In this document: one piece after another, positions 39,422 to 50,281 of the stretch
Layout: the number at the start of each line of letters is the position of its first letter
Position numbering within the stretch: the first letter of the stretch is position 1
From: Salvia splendens
Taxonomy: Eukaryota > Streptophyta > Magnoliopsida > Lamiales > Lamiaceae
Assembly: GCF_004379255.2 (NCBI RefSeq)
Contig: NC_056040.1
Location: forward strand, 2,212,257-2,276,256
Direction of reading: 5' to 3'
Length of the DNA: 64,000 bases
Program-made: the position numbers and the translations under genes
The notes under the pieces: model-generated
The model's database searches: none
The model's input: the letters and a program-made list of their open reading frames with translations, nothing else
Told to the model about the DNA's origin: nothing

Positions 39422-39750
39422 TTTTATGTTCCACTTTCGATGTGGGACAAAATCATTCTTGGTTGTTTCTCTTTTATAGAGACATCCTTGAATGTTTTAT
39501 GATCCACTTTCGATGTGGGACAAACTCATTCTTGGTTGTTTCTCTTTTATAGAGACATCCTTGAATGTTTTATGTTCCACTTTCGATGTGGGACAAACTC
39601 ATTCTTGGTTGTTTCTATTTTATAGAGACATCCTTGAAAGTTTTATGTTCCACTTTCGATGTGGGACAAACTCATTCTTGGTTGTTTCTATTTTATAGAG
39701 ACATCCTTGAATGTTTTATGTTCCACTTTCGATGTGGGACAAAATATGTT
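39422..39750 (-). repeat. Left tandem array of 73-bp snRNA-promoter-like units
   Basis: Five full units of 73 bp, plus a degenerate one near 39800. On the minus strand each reads GTCCCACATCG, then 32 bp, then the TATAAAAG box. Since 73 is not a multiple of three, all frames stay partly open and give misleading peptides (MWDKLILGCF and similar). The array reads leftward, toward GH3. Confidence 0.92.
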
Positions 39751-40649
39751 GAAGTACTTTCTTTTATAACTACATATTTAGAGCATTCATTCATCTTTTT
39801 CCAATGTGGGATACAAAACTTTCTTTTGTCTTCTACTTTTCTTCATGTTTTGTATGATATATATAAACACAATTATTATTCAAATATATTCTAGACTGAT
39901 AAAAATAAAGAATTATTGAGAAATATGATTTGTATATAGAAAATATTTATTTGTATAATAATTATTGTTAGGTTTATACAATCTGCATAAGAATTATTCT
40001 TTCAATGTGTATAATATTATTTATTAGTTAACATATACATAAATTTATAAACATAAGCAAATCATTAATGATAAATAACTAATGAATAATAGTTTATGTA
40101 ATAATATTTGTTATTATTACATAAACTATTATGTCCTATTAAGTATTGATATTTTTTTAAGTATTGATACTAATACTGGACATAATAGTTTATGTCCAAT
40201 ATTATTTATGTATTTATAAACTATTATGTCCAATATTATTCTATAATAAATTTATGTATTATGATCAAAGCAAATTATTCTATTTCATTAGTTATTTATG
40301 TATATATTTATAAAATATCAATACTTAATATTGGACATAATAGTTTATGTAATAATAACAAATATTATTACATAAACTATTATTCATTAGTTATTTATCA
40401 TTGATGATTTGCTTATGTTTATAAATTTATGTATATGTTAACTAATAAATAATATTATACACATTAAAAAAACAATTCTTATACAAATTGTATAAACCTA
40501 ACCATAATTATTATACAAATAAATATTTTCTATATACAAATCATATTTCTCAATAATTCATTATTTTTATCAATCAAGAATATATTTGAATAATAATTTT
40601 GTTTATATATATCATACAAAACATGAAGAAAAATAGAAGACAAAAGAAA

Positions 40650-41385
40650 GTTTTGTATCCCACATTGGAAAAAGATGAATGAATGCTCTAAACATGTAGT
40701 TATAAAAGAAAATACTTCAACATATTTTGTCCTATATCAAAAGTGAAACATAAAACATTCAAGGAAGTCTCTATAAAGAGAAACATCCAAGAATGATTTT
40801 GTCCCACATCGAAAGTGGAATATAAAACATTCAAGGATGTCTCTATAAAAAAGAAACAACCAATAATGATTTTGTCCCACATCGAAAGTGGAACATAAAA
40901 CATTCAAGGATGTCTCTATAAAAGAGAAACAACCAAGAATGAGTTTGTCCCACATCGAAAGTGGAACATAAAACAAGGATGTCTCTATAAAAGTGAAACA
41001 ACCAAGAATGATTTTGTCCCACATTGAAAGTGGAACATAAAGCATTCAAGGATGTCTCTATAAAAGAGAAACAACCAAGAATGAGTTTGTCCCACATCGA
41101 AAGTGGAACATAAAACATTCAAGGATGTCTCTATAAAAGTGAAACAACCAAGAATGATTTTGTCCCACATCGAAAGTGGAACATAAAACATTCAAGGATG
41201 TCTCTATAAAAGAGAAACAACCAAGAATGAGTTTATCCCACATCAAAAGTGGAACATAAAACATTCAAAGATGTCTCTATAAAACAGAAACAACCAAGAA
41301 TGAGTTTGTCCCACATCGAAAGTGGAACATAAAACATTCAAGGATGTCTCTATAAAAGATAAACAACCAAGAATGGTTTCTCAAA
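40650..41385 (+). repeat. Right tandem array of 73-bp snRNA-promoter-like units
   Basis: About eight good units (GTCCCACATCG or one-base variants near 40802, 40874, 40947, 41015, 41088, 41161, 41234 and 41307) and two degenerate ones near 40657 and 40730. Each is followed by TCTCTATAAAA after about 32 bp. The unit near 40947-41015 lacks 4-5 bases. The array reads rightward, away from the palindrome centre. Confidence 0.92.
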
Positions 41386-41710
41386 TTCGCAAGCCCATCA
41401 AATATATATGGGCTATTACGAATTTCTTGTATTCATTTGTAAAAATTGATTTTAAATATAAAAATCAATTTTTATAAATAAAATATATATTTTTTTAATT
41501 TCGGTTGAACCGCCGGTTCATGAACCGGAACCGGCGGTTCAGGCAAAAAACCGACGGTTTTGAACCGCCTGGTGAACCGGCGGTTTTTTGAACCGGAACC
41601 GGAACCGCCGGGAGGTAGGCGGGCCGGTTCAGGTTCAAGCATTTCCTGAACCGTGAACCGCCGGTTCATGAACCGGAACCGGCGGTTCGTGACCCTTGTG
41701 CATGCCTAGT

Positions 41711-42947
41711 TAAAAGTGAGGAACTATTGTATCAATATCAAAATGTGAGGATTAGTTGGTTAGACCGTTGCAACAACTATCTCACTAAACCAACGGTGGA
41801 TTTGTTAATGTTCGAGGTGATAAGTGATATAGAATTATCATAGCTAAATAGTGAATTTTATAAAATTTGTTTTGAAATATAAACACTCGAATATAGGTGT
41901 GTGATCAAATACTAACTTTTTACAGTAATAACTAATAACTAAATATCAATTTTGTATGTTAAAAATATCACGCAAAGACATAAATTTATCAATCTTTCTT
42001 GTGTTGATAAATTATGTCTTTGTATTGATATTTAAATTTGCATGTTGTATTGATATAATTATGTCTTTGTGTTGATAATTTTAATACACATAATTGAAAG
42101 TTTTTAGTTATTACTGTAAATTAGTTAGCACACTAACGCAACCCAATATATATTATTAAACCATATTTATATTTACTAACCAAAAAATTTATTTATTTAA
42201 AATATAGAATTTTCTTTAATTATAAATTTAATAAATAAATTGAAACATATAATTTAAGATATTTCAACTTGGAGCCACAACGTATATAGAGGTCGAAAAG
42301 TGTTCTAATTAACGTTTTTTTTTAATGCAACTATTAGTTTTTAAACGTATTTAATTATATGAGATTTTGTTGGTTTAATAAATTACTATTAATATAATTT
42401 GTGAGTTTAGAACTTGATATAATAATATATTTCTCATTTCATAAAAGTATATCCCACATTTTTAAAATAGTGCACGTAGAAAATTAATTTAGTCGTTTGA
42501 ATATTTATAAATTTTAGGCAAGATTTTAACTTTTTATTAATTATGAATCTTTTCAATATTTGTAAATAATTGTGTATATAATTGATAATAAACATTTTCA
42601 GTTATAAGTAGCGGTCATTGGATTTGATTGAATTTACTAACTCAGATATGTAAATTTTTAAAAAAGTTATTGATACTTTTCGTCATTCCTTTGAATAATC
42701 TTATTGTTATACATATTTTTTAAAATTATAGTTATATATGTGTGCTTTTTGCGACGATGTTATTGTCCCTCCCCTAATATTTTATTAGCTTTATATACTC
42801 TAGGTATATAAATCTAATAAAATAATACAAAGACTAGGTTATGGGTTTATGGCTCAAGTGGTTGATTTTAAGTTATACTATATTGTACTATATTGTACGA
42901 GTAGTTTTAAATTATTGATAGACTGAATTTTTCGTATTCTCCCTAAA
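41711..42947. other. AT-rich intergenic DNA
   Basis: No gene supported between the foldback element and the Helitron-like element. Contains short inverted AATTATGTCTTTGTGTTGAT-like repeats around 41990-42080. Confidence 0.5.
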
Positions 42948-44992
42948 TCTATACATATATAAAAGGGGAGTTTTGGGGGTATTTACCATTTAAGCTTAAA
43001 TATATAATTTAGATACTATAATGTAGACATTTAAGACTAAAAACTATAATATAGACATGGCCTTCCCATGCTTTGAATCATTTCACACCTTTCATTGAAT
43101 ATTATTAATACTGGAAAATAAAGACTCTGGATCAAGATAACAAAAACTATAATTTATATAAAACTGATTTAAGCTTAAAATTAGAATCTAGACATGCACA
43201 TGCAAAAAAAAAGAAACATATAAGTTTTGGCCTTGATTTTGAATAATTACAAGTTTTGGGCATGAATTTGAATATTTATAAATTTTGAAATGTCCTTTTT
43301 CATTAAAATTGATGAAATGTATTTCTATTAAAAATTTGCTATTAATGGTATCAATTTTAATGTTTCATGAGAAATTTGGGAATAAATGTCGCTGTTCATG
43401 AAATTGATGATGAAACGGCTGAAAGTTTTTAATTGGCTGCCATGAATATTTACATAAGGGGCTCAGGATTGAACTATAGTTACCGGCCATGAAAATCATA
43501 TTTTGAATGAGATATATGCCATTAACCTCTATGATAGATACTCCGTATAATTGTTGTTACATAAAAAGCAGGCAAATGCTATGAGATTTCTACTTCAGAA
43601 TGGATTAAATCAACATATGCAATAAATATATAAATAAAGGCAAATTCTAATAAACTAATTTAGATAATTAGTTTTATCATAACTAAAACACTCAAACGTT
43701 AGGGAAAAAAATTAGAAAATGCCAATTTTACATTTAATGTATAATCATGAATTTTAAAATTTAATGCACAATCATAAAATTCTATCAAATGTTGTTATGC
43801 ATAGAGAGATGTAACCGTTATTTACTCATAAATATCTAACTTAACTTATGTCGTATAATTAATTGGACCCAATATTAATAACATTTTTGTAGGTTTCGAT
43901 ATTTACAAATTCCAATATTAGGGAAGTTAAAATGTTTTATTTTATTCGTATTCTGAATGGGAAAAGTGAAAAGTTTAGGAAGACGTTCGTAATTCTTTTT
44001 TTTTTACTATAAATACATGGCATTTGTTATGTTATAATCCAACCATTCCTACATTTTTTTTCATTACATTCTTCGTTGAAATTTTTGCTGAAATTTACTC
44101 ACTTGGTATTTTTACCCTTCATCTATATTATTATAACATGAAGTCAGTTTTCTATTTTATGATTCCTTTTTGTGGTTTATGTGTCAATAATGTTTGTTTG
44201 TATCATCAATTCGCTTTCAATTGTTTTGTGATTAGTTGTTTTGTGATTGTGAATTGTTCTTTATTTTTGATATTAAACTTTTGCCTTTGTTTTTCTAATT
44301 TATCAGATGGTGAAGATGAATTTTAGGTAGGACAATCGGCATTGTCCGTGTGTTTATTGGGAGTTATAGCTTCGGCTACTTCGTTGTTGTGTCGCGAGTC
44401 GGAATGGGTTGGTAATCGTTGTATATTGACGGGAATAGTTTGATGAAAAAATAAATATTGAGGATGATGAATATCGACTGTAAAGTGATTCTTGGTGCAA
44501 ATTTATTATTTTATATATTGATTTATTATTATTTTTGTTTATTTATGTTCCTATTATTGCACACAATTACAAATGTTACAGATCTAAAACCCCCAAAATA
44601 AAATAAGTGATTAACAAAGTAAAATTGAACTGGTTCCAGAGGGAGAATTTTATTTATATTTGGCTCATTTGTTGGTCATGATGAGTATATTTTAAAGTTA
44701 AGGGTTTAGGATTTAGGTTTCAAGGTTTGGTTTTTTATTGTATAGGGTCACTATATTGCAATGAAAGGAAGCTTGACTAGGAAGTGTCTCACCAGTTGCA
44801 ATCTTAAATTATAGCTTTTGATAAAAAAATATCTTAAATCTCATTAGGAGAAGTGGTAATTATACAATTTTTAGGTTTTTTTGTTTGTTGATGTATGTAA
44901 GTTTGCTTTATTTTTTAGTCTCACGGTCAGAGTCATTTTTCCATTTTACAAAAATAATGTACTGTATTATTTTCCACATATTATATAGAACC

Positions 44993-45035
<43 letters not shown>

Positions 45036-45912
45036 GTGAGAGACTTCAATTTAATTTACTTGCAAAATGTTTAATTGTGAATATGTGCTATACTATTGGA
45101 AAAATAAATTGTTCACTCAATGGTTCAACAATTAAAGTGGTTTATTTAAATAAAATATGCATTTAGTAAATTCTTATAATTTTACTACAAACAATATACT
45201 AGAATGATTCCATAATTTCATTGTAAACCCACCACATATTTTAATCTTATTTTCAGATACAACAAATATTTTGTGGACCTACTAAAGTATTATGTACCCA
45301 AACTTGCAAAAACGTTGTACATCTAAGACCATTTTAAGGTTAAAGTCATTGAGTGTTAGAACTATTTTAAAATTATATCATGATTATTTTTGTTTTGATT
45401 TTGAATGTCATTGGAACCATTTTATGTAATAATTAATGTAGGGAAAGACTCTAAAATTTTGTGACAATAATGAAAAATATACATTTTGCATAGTCAATAT
45501 ATAAAAGTAAAACATTAAATGGTAAGTTATTAGGTATTTTTTGTTGTAAATAGACTGATTTGTATTTAATAAAATTGTACAAATAAATATTATTTCAGAC
45601 AAAAATAAAATAAAATGACACAGCTAGAATTTAGAATCATTAAATTATTTAATATTATTTTTTTATAAAATAGATTTCTAAAGAATAAGTAATGTTTATA
45701 CACCAATAAATTTACTTCTTTTATCAAATGTATTATTGTATACATTATAATAATTATGATTTTCAACCCATGTAATATATTTTTTTTATTTCAAATCAAT
45801 ATTTCATATTTTGAAGAAAATAAAATGGACCGTGCACAGCACGGATTTAATAATGTAAAACAAGTGTGTTGAAAATAAAATGGATCGTGCATCGCACGGT
45901 GTGTGATACTAG
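42948..45912 (+). mobile_element. Non-autonomous Helitron-like element
   Basis: Starts TCTATACATATATAAAAGGG, a typical plant Helitron 5' end. It ends CTAG, preceded by GC hairpins CCGTGC-ACA-GCACGG (about 45831) and CGTGC-ATC-GCACG (about 45886). The base before is A and the base after is T, as expected for insertion between A and T with no target duplication. No Rep/helicase frame inside. The interior includes a (TA)n(TG)n microsatellite near 44995-45038 and AT-rich DNA. Confidence 0.65.
44993..45040. repeat. (TA)n(TG)n microsatellite
   Basis: About 13 TA units followed by GTATG and eight TG units. Confidence 0.9.
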
Positions 45913-47269
45913 TTGAAGATAACAACACACTTGTAATGTTAATACAGTAATCTAAATTCTAATATCCTTCGTACTTTATGTTTTTTTAATTAATCAAAAA
46001 ATGACTTAAGCCTGCGTATGCGGTATGACAATCAAAGGTTCAAGATAAATCGCTAAAAGTCAAGCCGCAAAATAAAAAATACAATAACATCCAACTAAAA
46101 ATAAAAGGCAAACTAACGCTAAATAACCTAAAATAGCTAAGAAACACAAACAACAGTAACAAGGCAAATCACGAGCTAATGCAATAATGCATGATTGGGA
46201 ACCGAGGACACAAATCTAATATCAATCATCACTCGAAATTTGATAATTTTTACATAATCGATTGACAACTCGATCCGTTGTGAGAAAGGTTTGGACACCC
46301 ACTTCTATTCCACAACATAAGAATCCAAAAAGGTCTTCTTTTTTTGATCTCTTAGTTTGAATCAATATTTGAAAAGTTATTTTATTCCATACGTTCCAGA
46401 TCAACTAAGATATATACTCCTTGTTTGGTTTAACGTTATTATTTTTGTTTTATAGTACTACATTTAATTACATTATAATACATTAAAAATCGTTATTAAT
46501 ATTTTTAATTTTGTAATTTTTATAAAAATAAAGCTCATTTTTTCAATAATTTAGTTACATGAATAAAATGATAAATCAAGCGAAGTATATTTACTTTCCA
46601 ACATCAAATTATGAAAAAGATGTCATTGACTCATTGTAATTTCTTTACAAAAGAAATCCACCTCATAAAAAAAATTCCGCCAAAATAACACAACCAAAAT
46701 TTCAACTTCAATATTAAAAACTTTAAAAATCAGATCAAAACCACATATCCTTCTAAAGAAAATACACTCATACACTAAAGTTCAAATTACATGAAATGAC
46801 ATATATAAAAATTTGTGCAATAAAATTTAAAACACCCAAACCCATATATATCAATTTGTAATTAATTTCTATATTAAGTAGCCGTTATTTTACCATTGCA
46901 GTAGACAATAACGCAGAGTAAAAGAGTTCCAATTGCAAACACAAATTATGGCATAGAAATTTTCATAGTGTTGGTAAATAAAAAAGCAACTAGAAATTAA
47001 AACATCTAATTTCACCCCATGCGTGCACGCAGATATATAAGCAAAATATTGATCTAAAATTGAAAAAGCCCTAATTTCCATCCGCGAAGGCGAAGCATAC
47101 GAATACAATCGATTCATCCCCAATTCGAAAAAAACCTAACAACAATGAACAATAAAGCAATTCAAAATTCTCGAGATCAATTATACAATTATTCGATTCG
47201 CGAAGCAGCATTCGAATGAATGAATGAAAAATCACGGCTATTATAAATCATCAAATCAACATCGATCGA
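45913..47269. other. AT-rich intergenic DNA and MIF 3' flank
   Basis: No gene supported. The right end should contain the 3' UTR of the minus-strand MIF gene. Confidence 0.5.
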
Positions 47270-47488
47270 TCAGCGCCGCACCTTCTTGTGAAAATTCCGA
47301 TGACAGTTGCAGGCGGCGCACCTCAAGGCGGCGGCGGTGCCGTCCTCACCGGCAGGCATGAACTCGCAGCAGCCGTCGACGGCGTACTTGCCGATGCTGG
47401 CGGCGTGGTTTTTGCGGCACTCCTCGTAGGTGACCTCGCGCTCGTGCTTGGAATTGAGCTTCCTCTCCTTTGGCTGCTGGTAATTCAT
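47270..47488 (-). CDS. MIF: MINI ZINC FINGER (MIF) protein
   Basis: A single exon of 72 codons. After a short basic N-terminus ([16 protein letters not shown]) the ZF-HD dimerisation zinc finger fills the rest: [30 protein letters not shown] and [13 protein letters not shown]. There is no homeodomain, which defines MIF proteins. They dimerise with ZF-HD transcription factors and block DNA binding or nuclear entry. Relatives act in hormone responses and floral meristem termination (family knowledge). The closest type seems to be MIF2/MIF3, but I cannot rank these. The protein is near the short end of the family range. Confidence 0.93.
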   Translation of the reverse strand: MNYQQPKERKLNSKHEREVTYEECRKNHAASIGKYAVDGCCEFMPAGEDGTAAALRCAACNCHRNFHKKVRR

Positions 47489-47877
47489 TTTGGATCTGGA
47501 AAGGTATTGGAGAGGGGAAGCGAGAGCGTAGATATAGACGATGTGAATTAGGATAATGATGCAGCGGCGTTTGAAGGAGGTAGGTGCGATTTAGAGGAAG
47601 GTGGTTGGGCGTGAGCAGTAGGCTCTGCGATAGGTGGCGCAGCCGATTTTGATTGATTTCTCGCCGGCATTGGTAGATCGATGTGAAAATGTGGATAGCT
47701 TTCAATAATGGCCACCTTTTTCCATTACCAATTTATTGTTTCGATCTGGCAATTTTTTCTCATTATTTAATTAAATTTAATACTCATTTTTTCCTACCAG
47801 TGTCCACTATTTAAAGATCCATTTTAATTCGCCTCGAGTTTTAAGAAATTATTTCACTATAGTTGGGTCCCATTTTA

Positions 47878-48105
47878 TACTACCTCCGTACTTGAAAAAT
47901 AAAAACTATTGAAACTTTTAATGTACACTTGGTAAAGTAAGAGATATAGAGAGAAAAATGTGTAAAGGAAGAAAGATAAATAAAAAAAAGTATTAGAAGT
48001 AGTGTTAGTGGATTGTGTGATTTATTTCCTAAAATTGAAAGTTTTTATTTTTAAAGGACGAACAAAAATGGAAATAGTTTCCATTTTTAAGAGACAAATA
48101 TAGTA
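47878..48105. mobile_element. Degenerate Stowaway-like MITE
   Basis: CTACCTCCGTACTTGAAAA at the left and an inverted TTTTTAAGAGACAAATATAG at the right are diverged ends near TA dinucleotides. The inner blocks AATAAAAACTATTGAAA and GAAAGTTTTTATTTT pair well. Lower confidence because the right terminus is eroded. Confidence 0.45.
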
Positions 48106-48111
48106 CTATTA

Positions 48112-48281
48112 GGGGGTGTTCGGTTTGTAAGATTGTATCCGTGATTAAATTAGTAGTGTGTTTGGTTCATGAGATTCATGAGATTAGTCATAGGTAACAA
48201 CCCCCTATGACTAAAATAATCTTAAAACCCAATCCCAAATTGTATCTTGATATTATTTTATCTTAAAAATCGAACACCACC
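48112..48281. mobile_element. 170-bp Tourist-like MITE
   Basis: Ends GGGGGTGTTCGGTTTG and AAAATCGAACACCACC are inverted repeats, flanked on both sides by TTA (48109-48111 and 48282-48284). The TWA-type duplication points to PIF/Harbinger. It lies only 6 bases from the preceding Stowaway-like element. Confidence 0.8.
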
Positions 48282-48758
48282 TTAGACTACTAAAATGTGA
48301 GTAACGATTTAGTAAAATGTGAGATTCATTTCTCTAGAAAACAAATGGGCTTCCATTTTTGTTATTAGACCAAGGGTATCCACCAACGTGCTAAGTGACT
48401 ATTCTTCGTGCTGATTCGTAGACACTTCGAAGGATGGAACAAATGATCTAATGATTTAAAGCTGCTCCATAGGCGATGATCGATTCCATAACTATTTGGT
48501 TAAGGAGGAATGAGTCTTATGTCAGTGGACCACACCCATCGGATTTCAATTATTTAAAAAAAATAATCATAGTATGCATACTTGCCAAATCAATTGTGAT
48601 ACACATTTTTAATACAGTGGGACTGGGAAGTAGTGTTTGGATTATTTTTTGCGTAGTGAAACTGTGTTTATTTGCACGTTTCGGTGATTTGATTGAACAA
48701 GGCAATAAAATAGGGTCATCAACTCCACATCATGATATAAATTGACACGACAACATAA

Positions 48759-48908
48759 TACTCCCTTCGTCCCGGGCTACTCGCCCCTTTCCTTTTCGAC
48801 ACGGAAATTAAGGATAGGTGAAAATTTTTACTAAAAATGGAAAGAGTGCAAGTAACTTGGAACGCCCAAAAAGGAAATAAGTGCGAGTAGTGCGGGACGG
48901 AAGGAGTA
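48759..48908. mobile_element. Stowaway MITE (150 bp)
   Basis: CTCCCTTCGTCCCGGGCTAC at the left and GTAGTGCGGGACGGAAGGAG at the right are inverted repeats flanked by TA. Confidence 0.88.
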
Positions 48909-49551
48909 TTAGGTTTGTGTCGATTGGTACAATCAACGAGTGATGTTACTTTCCTTAGATATAATTAAAACATAGTAATTGCATCATAAAATTATTATCA
49001 CAATTCCCAGTAATTAAGTTATATGCTAATGCACAATTTTTACATTATTTGTTTTATACTTTTATCTAGGATATTAACATATTGTGAATGACATTAATTA
49101 TGTTTTATTTATCACTATAAATTGACACTACACAGATGGAAAAATCATGACTGCTTCATTTTTAACGACAGATCTCACCAAAATGTTCATCAAAATGCCT
49201 TTTTAGGCCAATAAACGCCGACACATAAATCATAATGGTGGTTTCGAAGATGCTTTACAATTCCATATTCACTTATATCAAAATTATTTTAATCTAATAG
49301 TCCGTACACAAAGACTAATTATTTAGATGACAAAACAGTGCGCAATAAGTAACCAAAATGAGACTTTATTGCAATTATCATCAATTTTTTAGTGTGTTGC
49401 CTAATTCCACAATAATCTTATGTGACAGTTTTAAATGACGTGGATATGACATGACAAAATTAGTGTTGAAATGACAAATAAACAGATTAAAATAATGCCG
49501 TTTTGGGGATTAATTATGTGAACTTTTAATATTCAATGTATTTTGTTGTTA
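48909..49551. other. AT-rich spacer
   Basis: No gene supported between two MITEs. Confidence 0.5.
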
Positions 49552-49928
49552 GAGCATCTCCAGTGGTTGCCCGTCCCACTCGGACATCCACTAGGGCTTC
49601 CCAAAAATACCTCCTGCCACATCACTAGGACTTCTCATCAATAAAATAAATCACAAATTCACAAATTATTATGCAATTTACGTTTACGGAAATAAAAATT
49701 TCAACACGAATACAAACGGAAAAATTTAACGAGCCGTATATATAGAGTTAAAAAAAAATTCAAAAATAAAAAATACCGGACGACCGACCGGACGTCCTAC
49801 CCCCACCCCACAATGGCGCCCGTCCACTCGGACGTCCCTCGGATATCCGAGGACGTCCGACGTCCTACCTTGATGGGCGTATTCGACCCTTTTGCCACAA
49901 TGGCGGACGTCCGCCGCTGGAGATGCTC
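49552..49928. mobile_element. Tourist-like MITE, GAGCATCTCC family, copy 2
   Basis: Ends GAGCATCTCCAGTGG and CCGCTGGAGATGCTC are flanked by TTA (49549-49551 and 49929-49931). Near the right end it has GGACGTCC palindromes like those of the copy at 27333-27646. The orientation is opposite, judged by the GC-rich block. Confidence 0.85.
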
Positions 49929-50281
49929 TTAAGCGACGTTTTGGCCTAATTAGACATTTCGACATGCCATCTCAGACGCCGGCAACTGGCAACATAGCTT
50001 TGGACATTTCGGTAATATGGAAAAAATCTAATATTCAAAGTTAGGAGAGTTGTTGGTAAAAGCCTAAATTGACATATAATTAGTGATAACTCGAACCTCC
50101 GACTATGATTTGTACGACTGTGATAACTCGAATCTCCGACATTAGAAATATTTCAACTTCTTTCGCGCTAACTCATCATGTGGAACAACTCTATTAAACA
50201 GTACTAGTACATATTATGGCAAGTATATATTACAAATTCAGCTGGGAAAAAAAAACAGACTTAAACTACCCTTAATTTGTT
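49929..50281. other. Spacer with KIPK-like gene 3' flank
   Basis: Contains two imperfect copies of GATAACTCGAACCTCCGAC (about 50085 and 50122). Otherwise nothing recognisable; it probably includes the 3' UTR of the kinase gene. Confidence 0.5.

Larger units (their letters stand above)
28678..40758. repeat. Segmental duplication, unit 1
   Basis: Nearly identical in order and sequence to 53173-64000, in the same orientation. The coordinate offset drifts from about 24,495 at the left to 23,241 near the GH3 gene, because each unit has private deletions and insertions. Unit 1 uniquely has the 912-bp insertion at 33158-34069 and an 83-bp tandem duplication near 30314. It uniquely lacks about 205 bp of the ABCG remnant. 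The right end of homology is not seen because the window ends inside unit 2; 40758 is where the comparison stops, not a true boundary. Confidence 0.93.
39051..41710. mobile_element. Giant foldback (palindromic) element, hAT-like ends, unit 1
   Basis: Nearly the whole 2.66 kb is an inverted repeat centred near 40,230. The outer ends read TAGACATGCACAAACC at the left and, inverted, TAGGCATGCACAAGGG at the right. GC-rich subterminal blocks of repeated CCGGTTC/GAACCGG follow, then tandem 73-bp units, then AT-rich inner arms (ATAGTTTATGTAATAATA-like). TAGGCATGCAC ends and CCGGTT subterminal repeats suggest the hAT superfamily, but no transposase is present and I cannot define an 8-bp target duplication. 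The right arm is longer because it has more tandem units. Confidence 0.85.

Noticed and set aside
39355..39894. Overlapping open frames with repeated FYVPLSMWDKLILGCF-like peptides, here and at 40700-41264 and 62599-63138
   Set aside because: They are by-products of the 73-bp tandem repeat. Its length is not a multiple of three, so all frames cycle through the same peptides. No domain, no start context, and they occur on both arms.
39051..41710. The palindrome considered as a precursor of a real snRNA gene cluster
   Set aside because: No U-snRNA body follows any USE-TATA pair; the next unit starts instead. I therefore call the units promoter-like only.
44024..44326. Hydrophobic 100-residue open frame after a TATAAATA box inside the Helitron-like element
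   Set aside because: T-rich sequence gives Phe/Leu-rich frames by chance. No family resemblance and no splice or codon support.
47346..47705. Minus-strand open frame of 119 codons overlapping the MIF gene
   Set aside because: Shifted frame over the MIF leader and zinc finger. The MIF frame has the conserved Cys/His pattern and this one does not.
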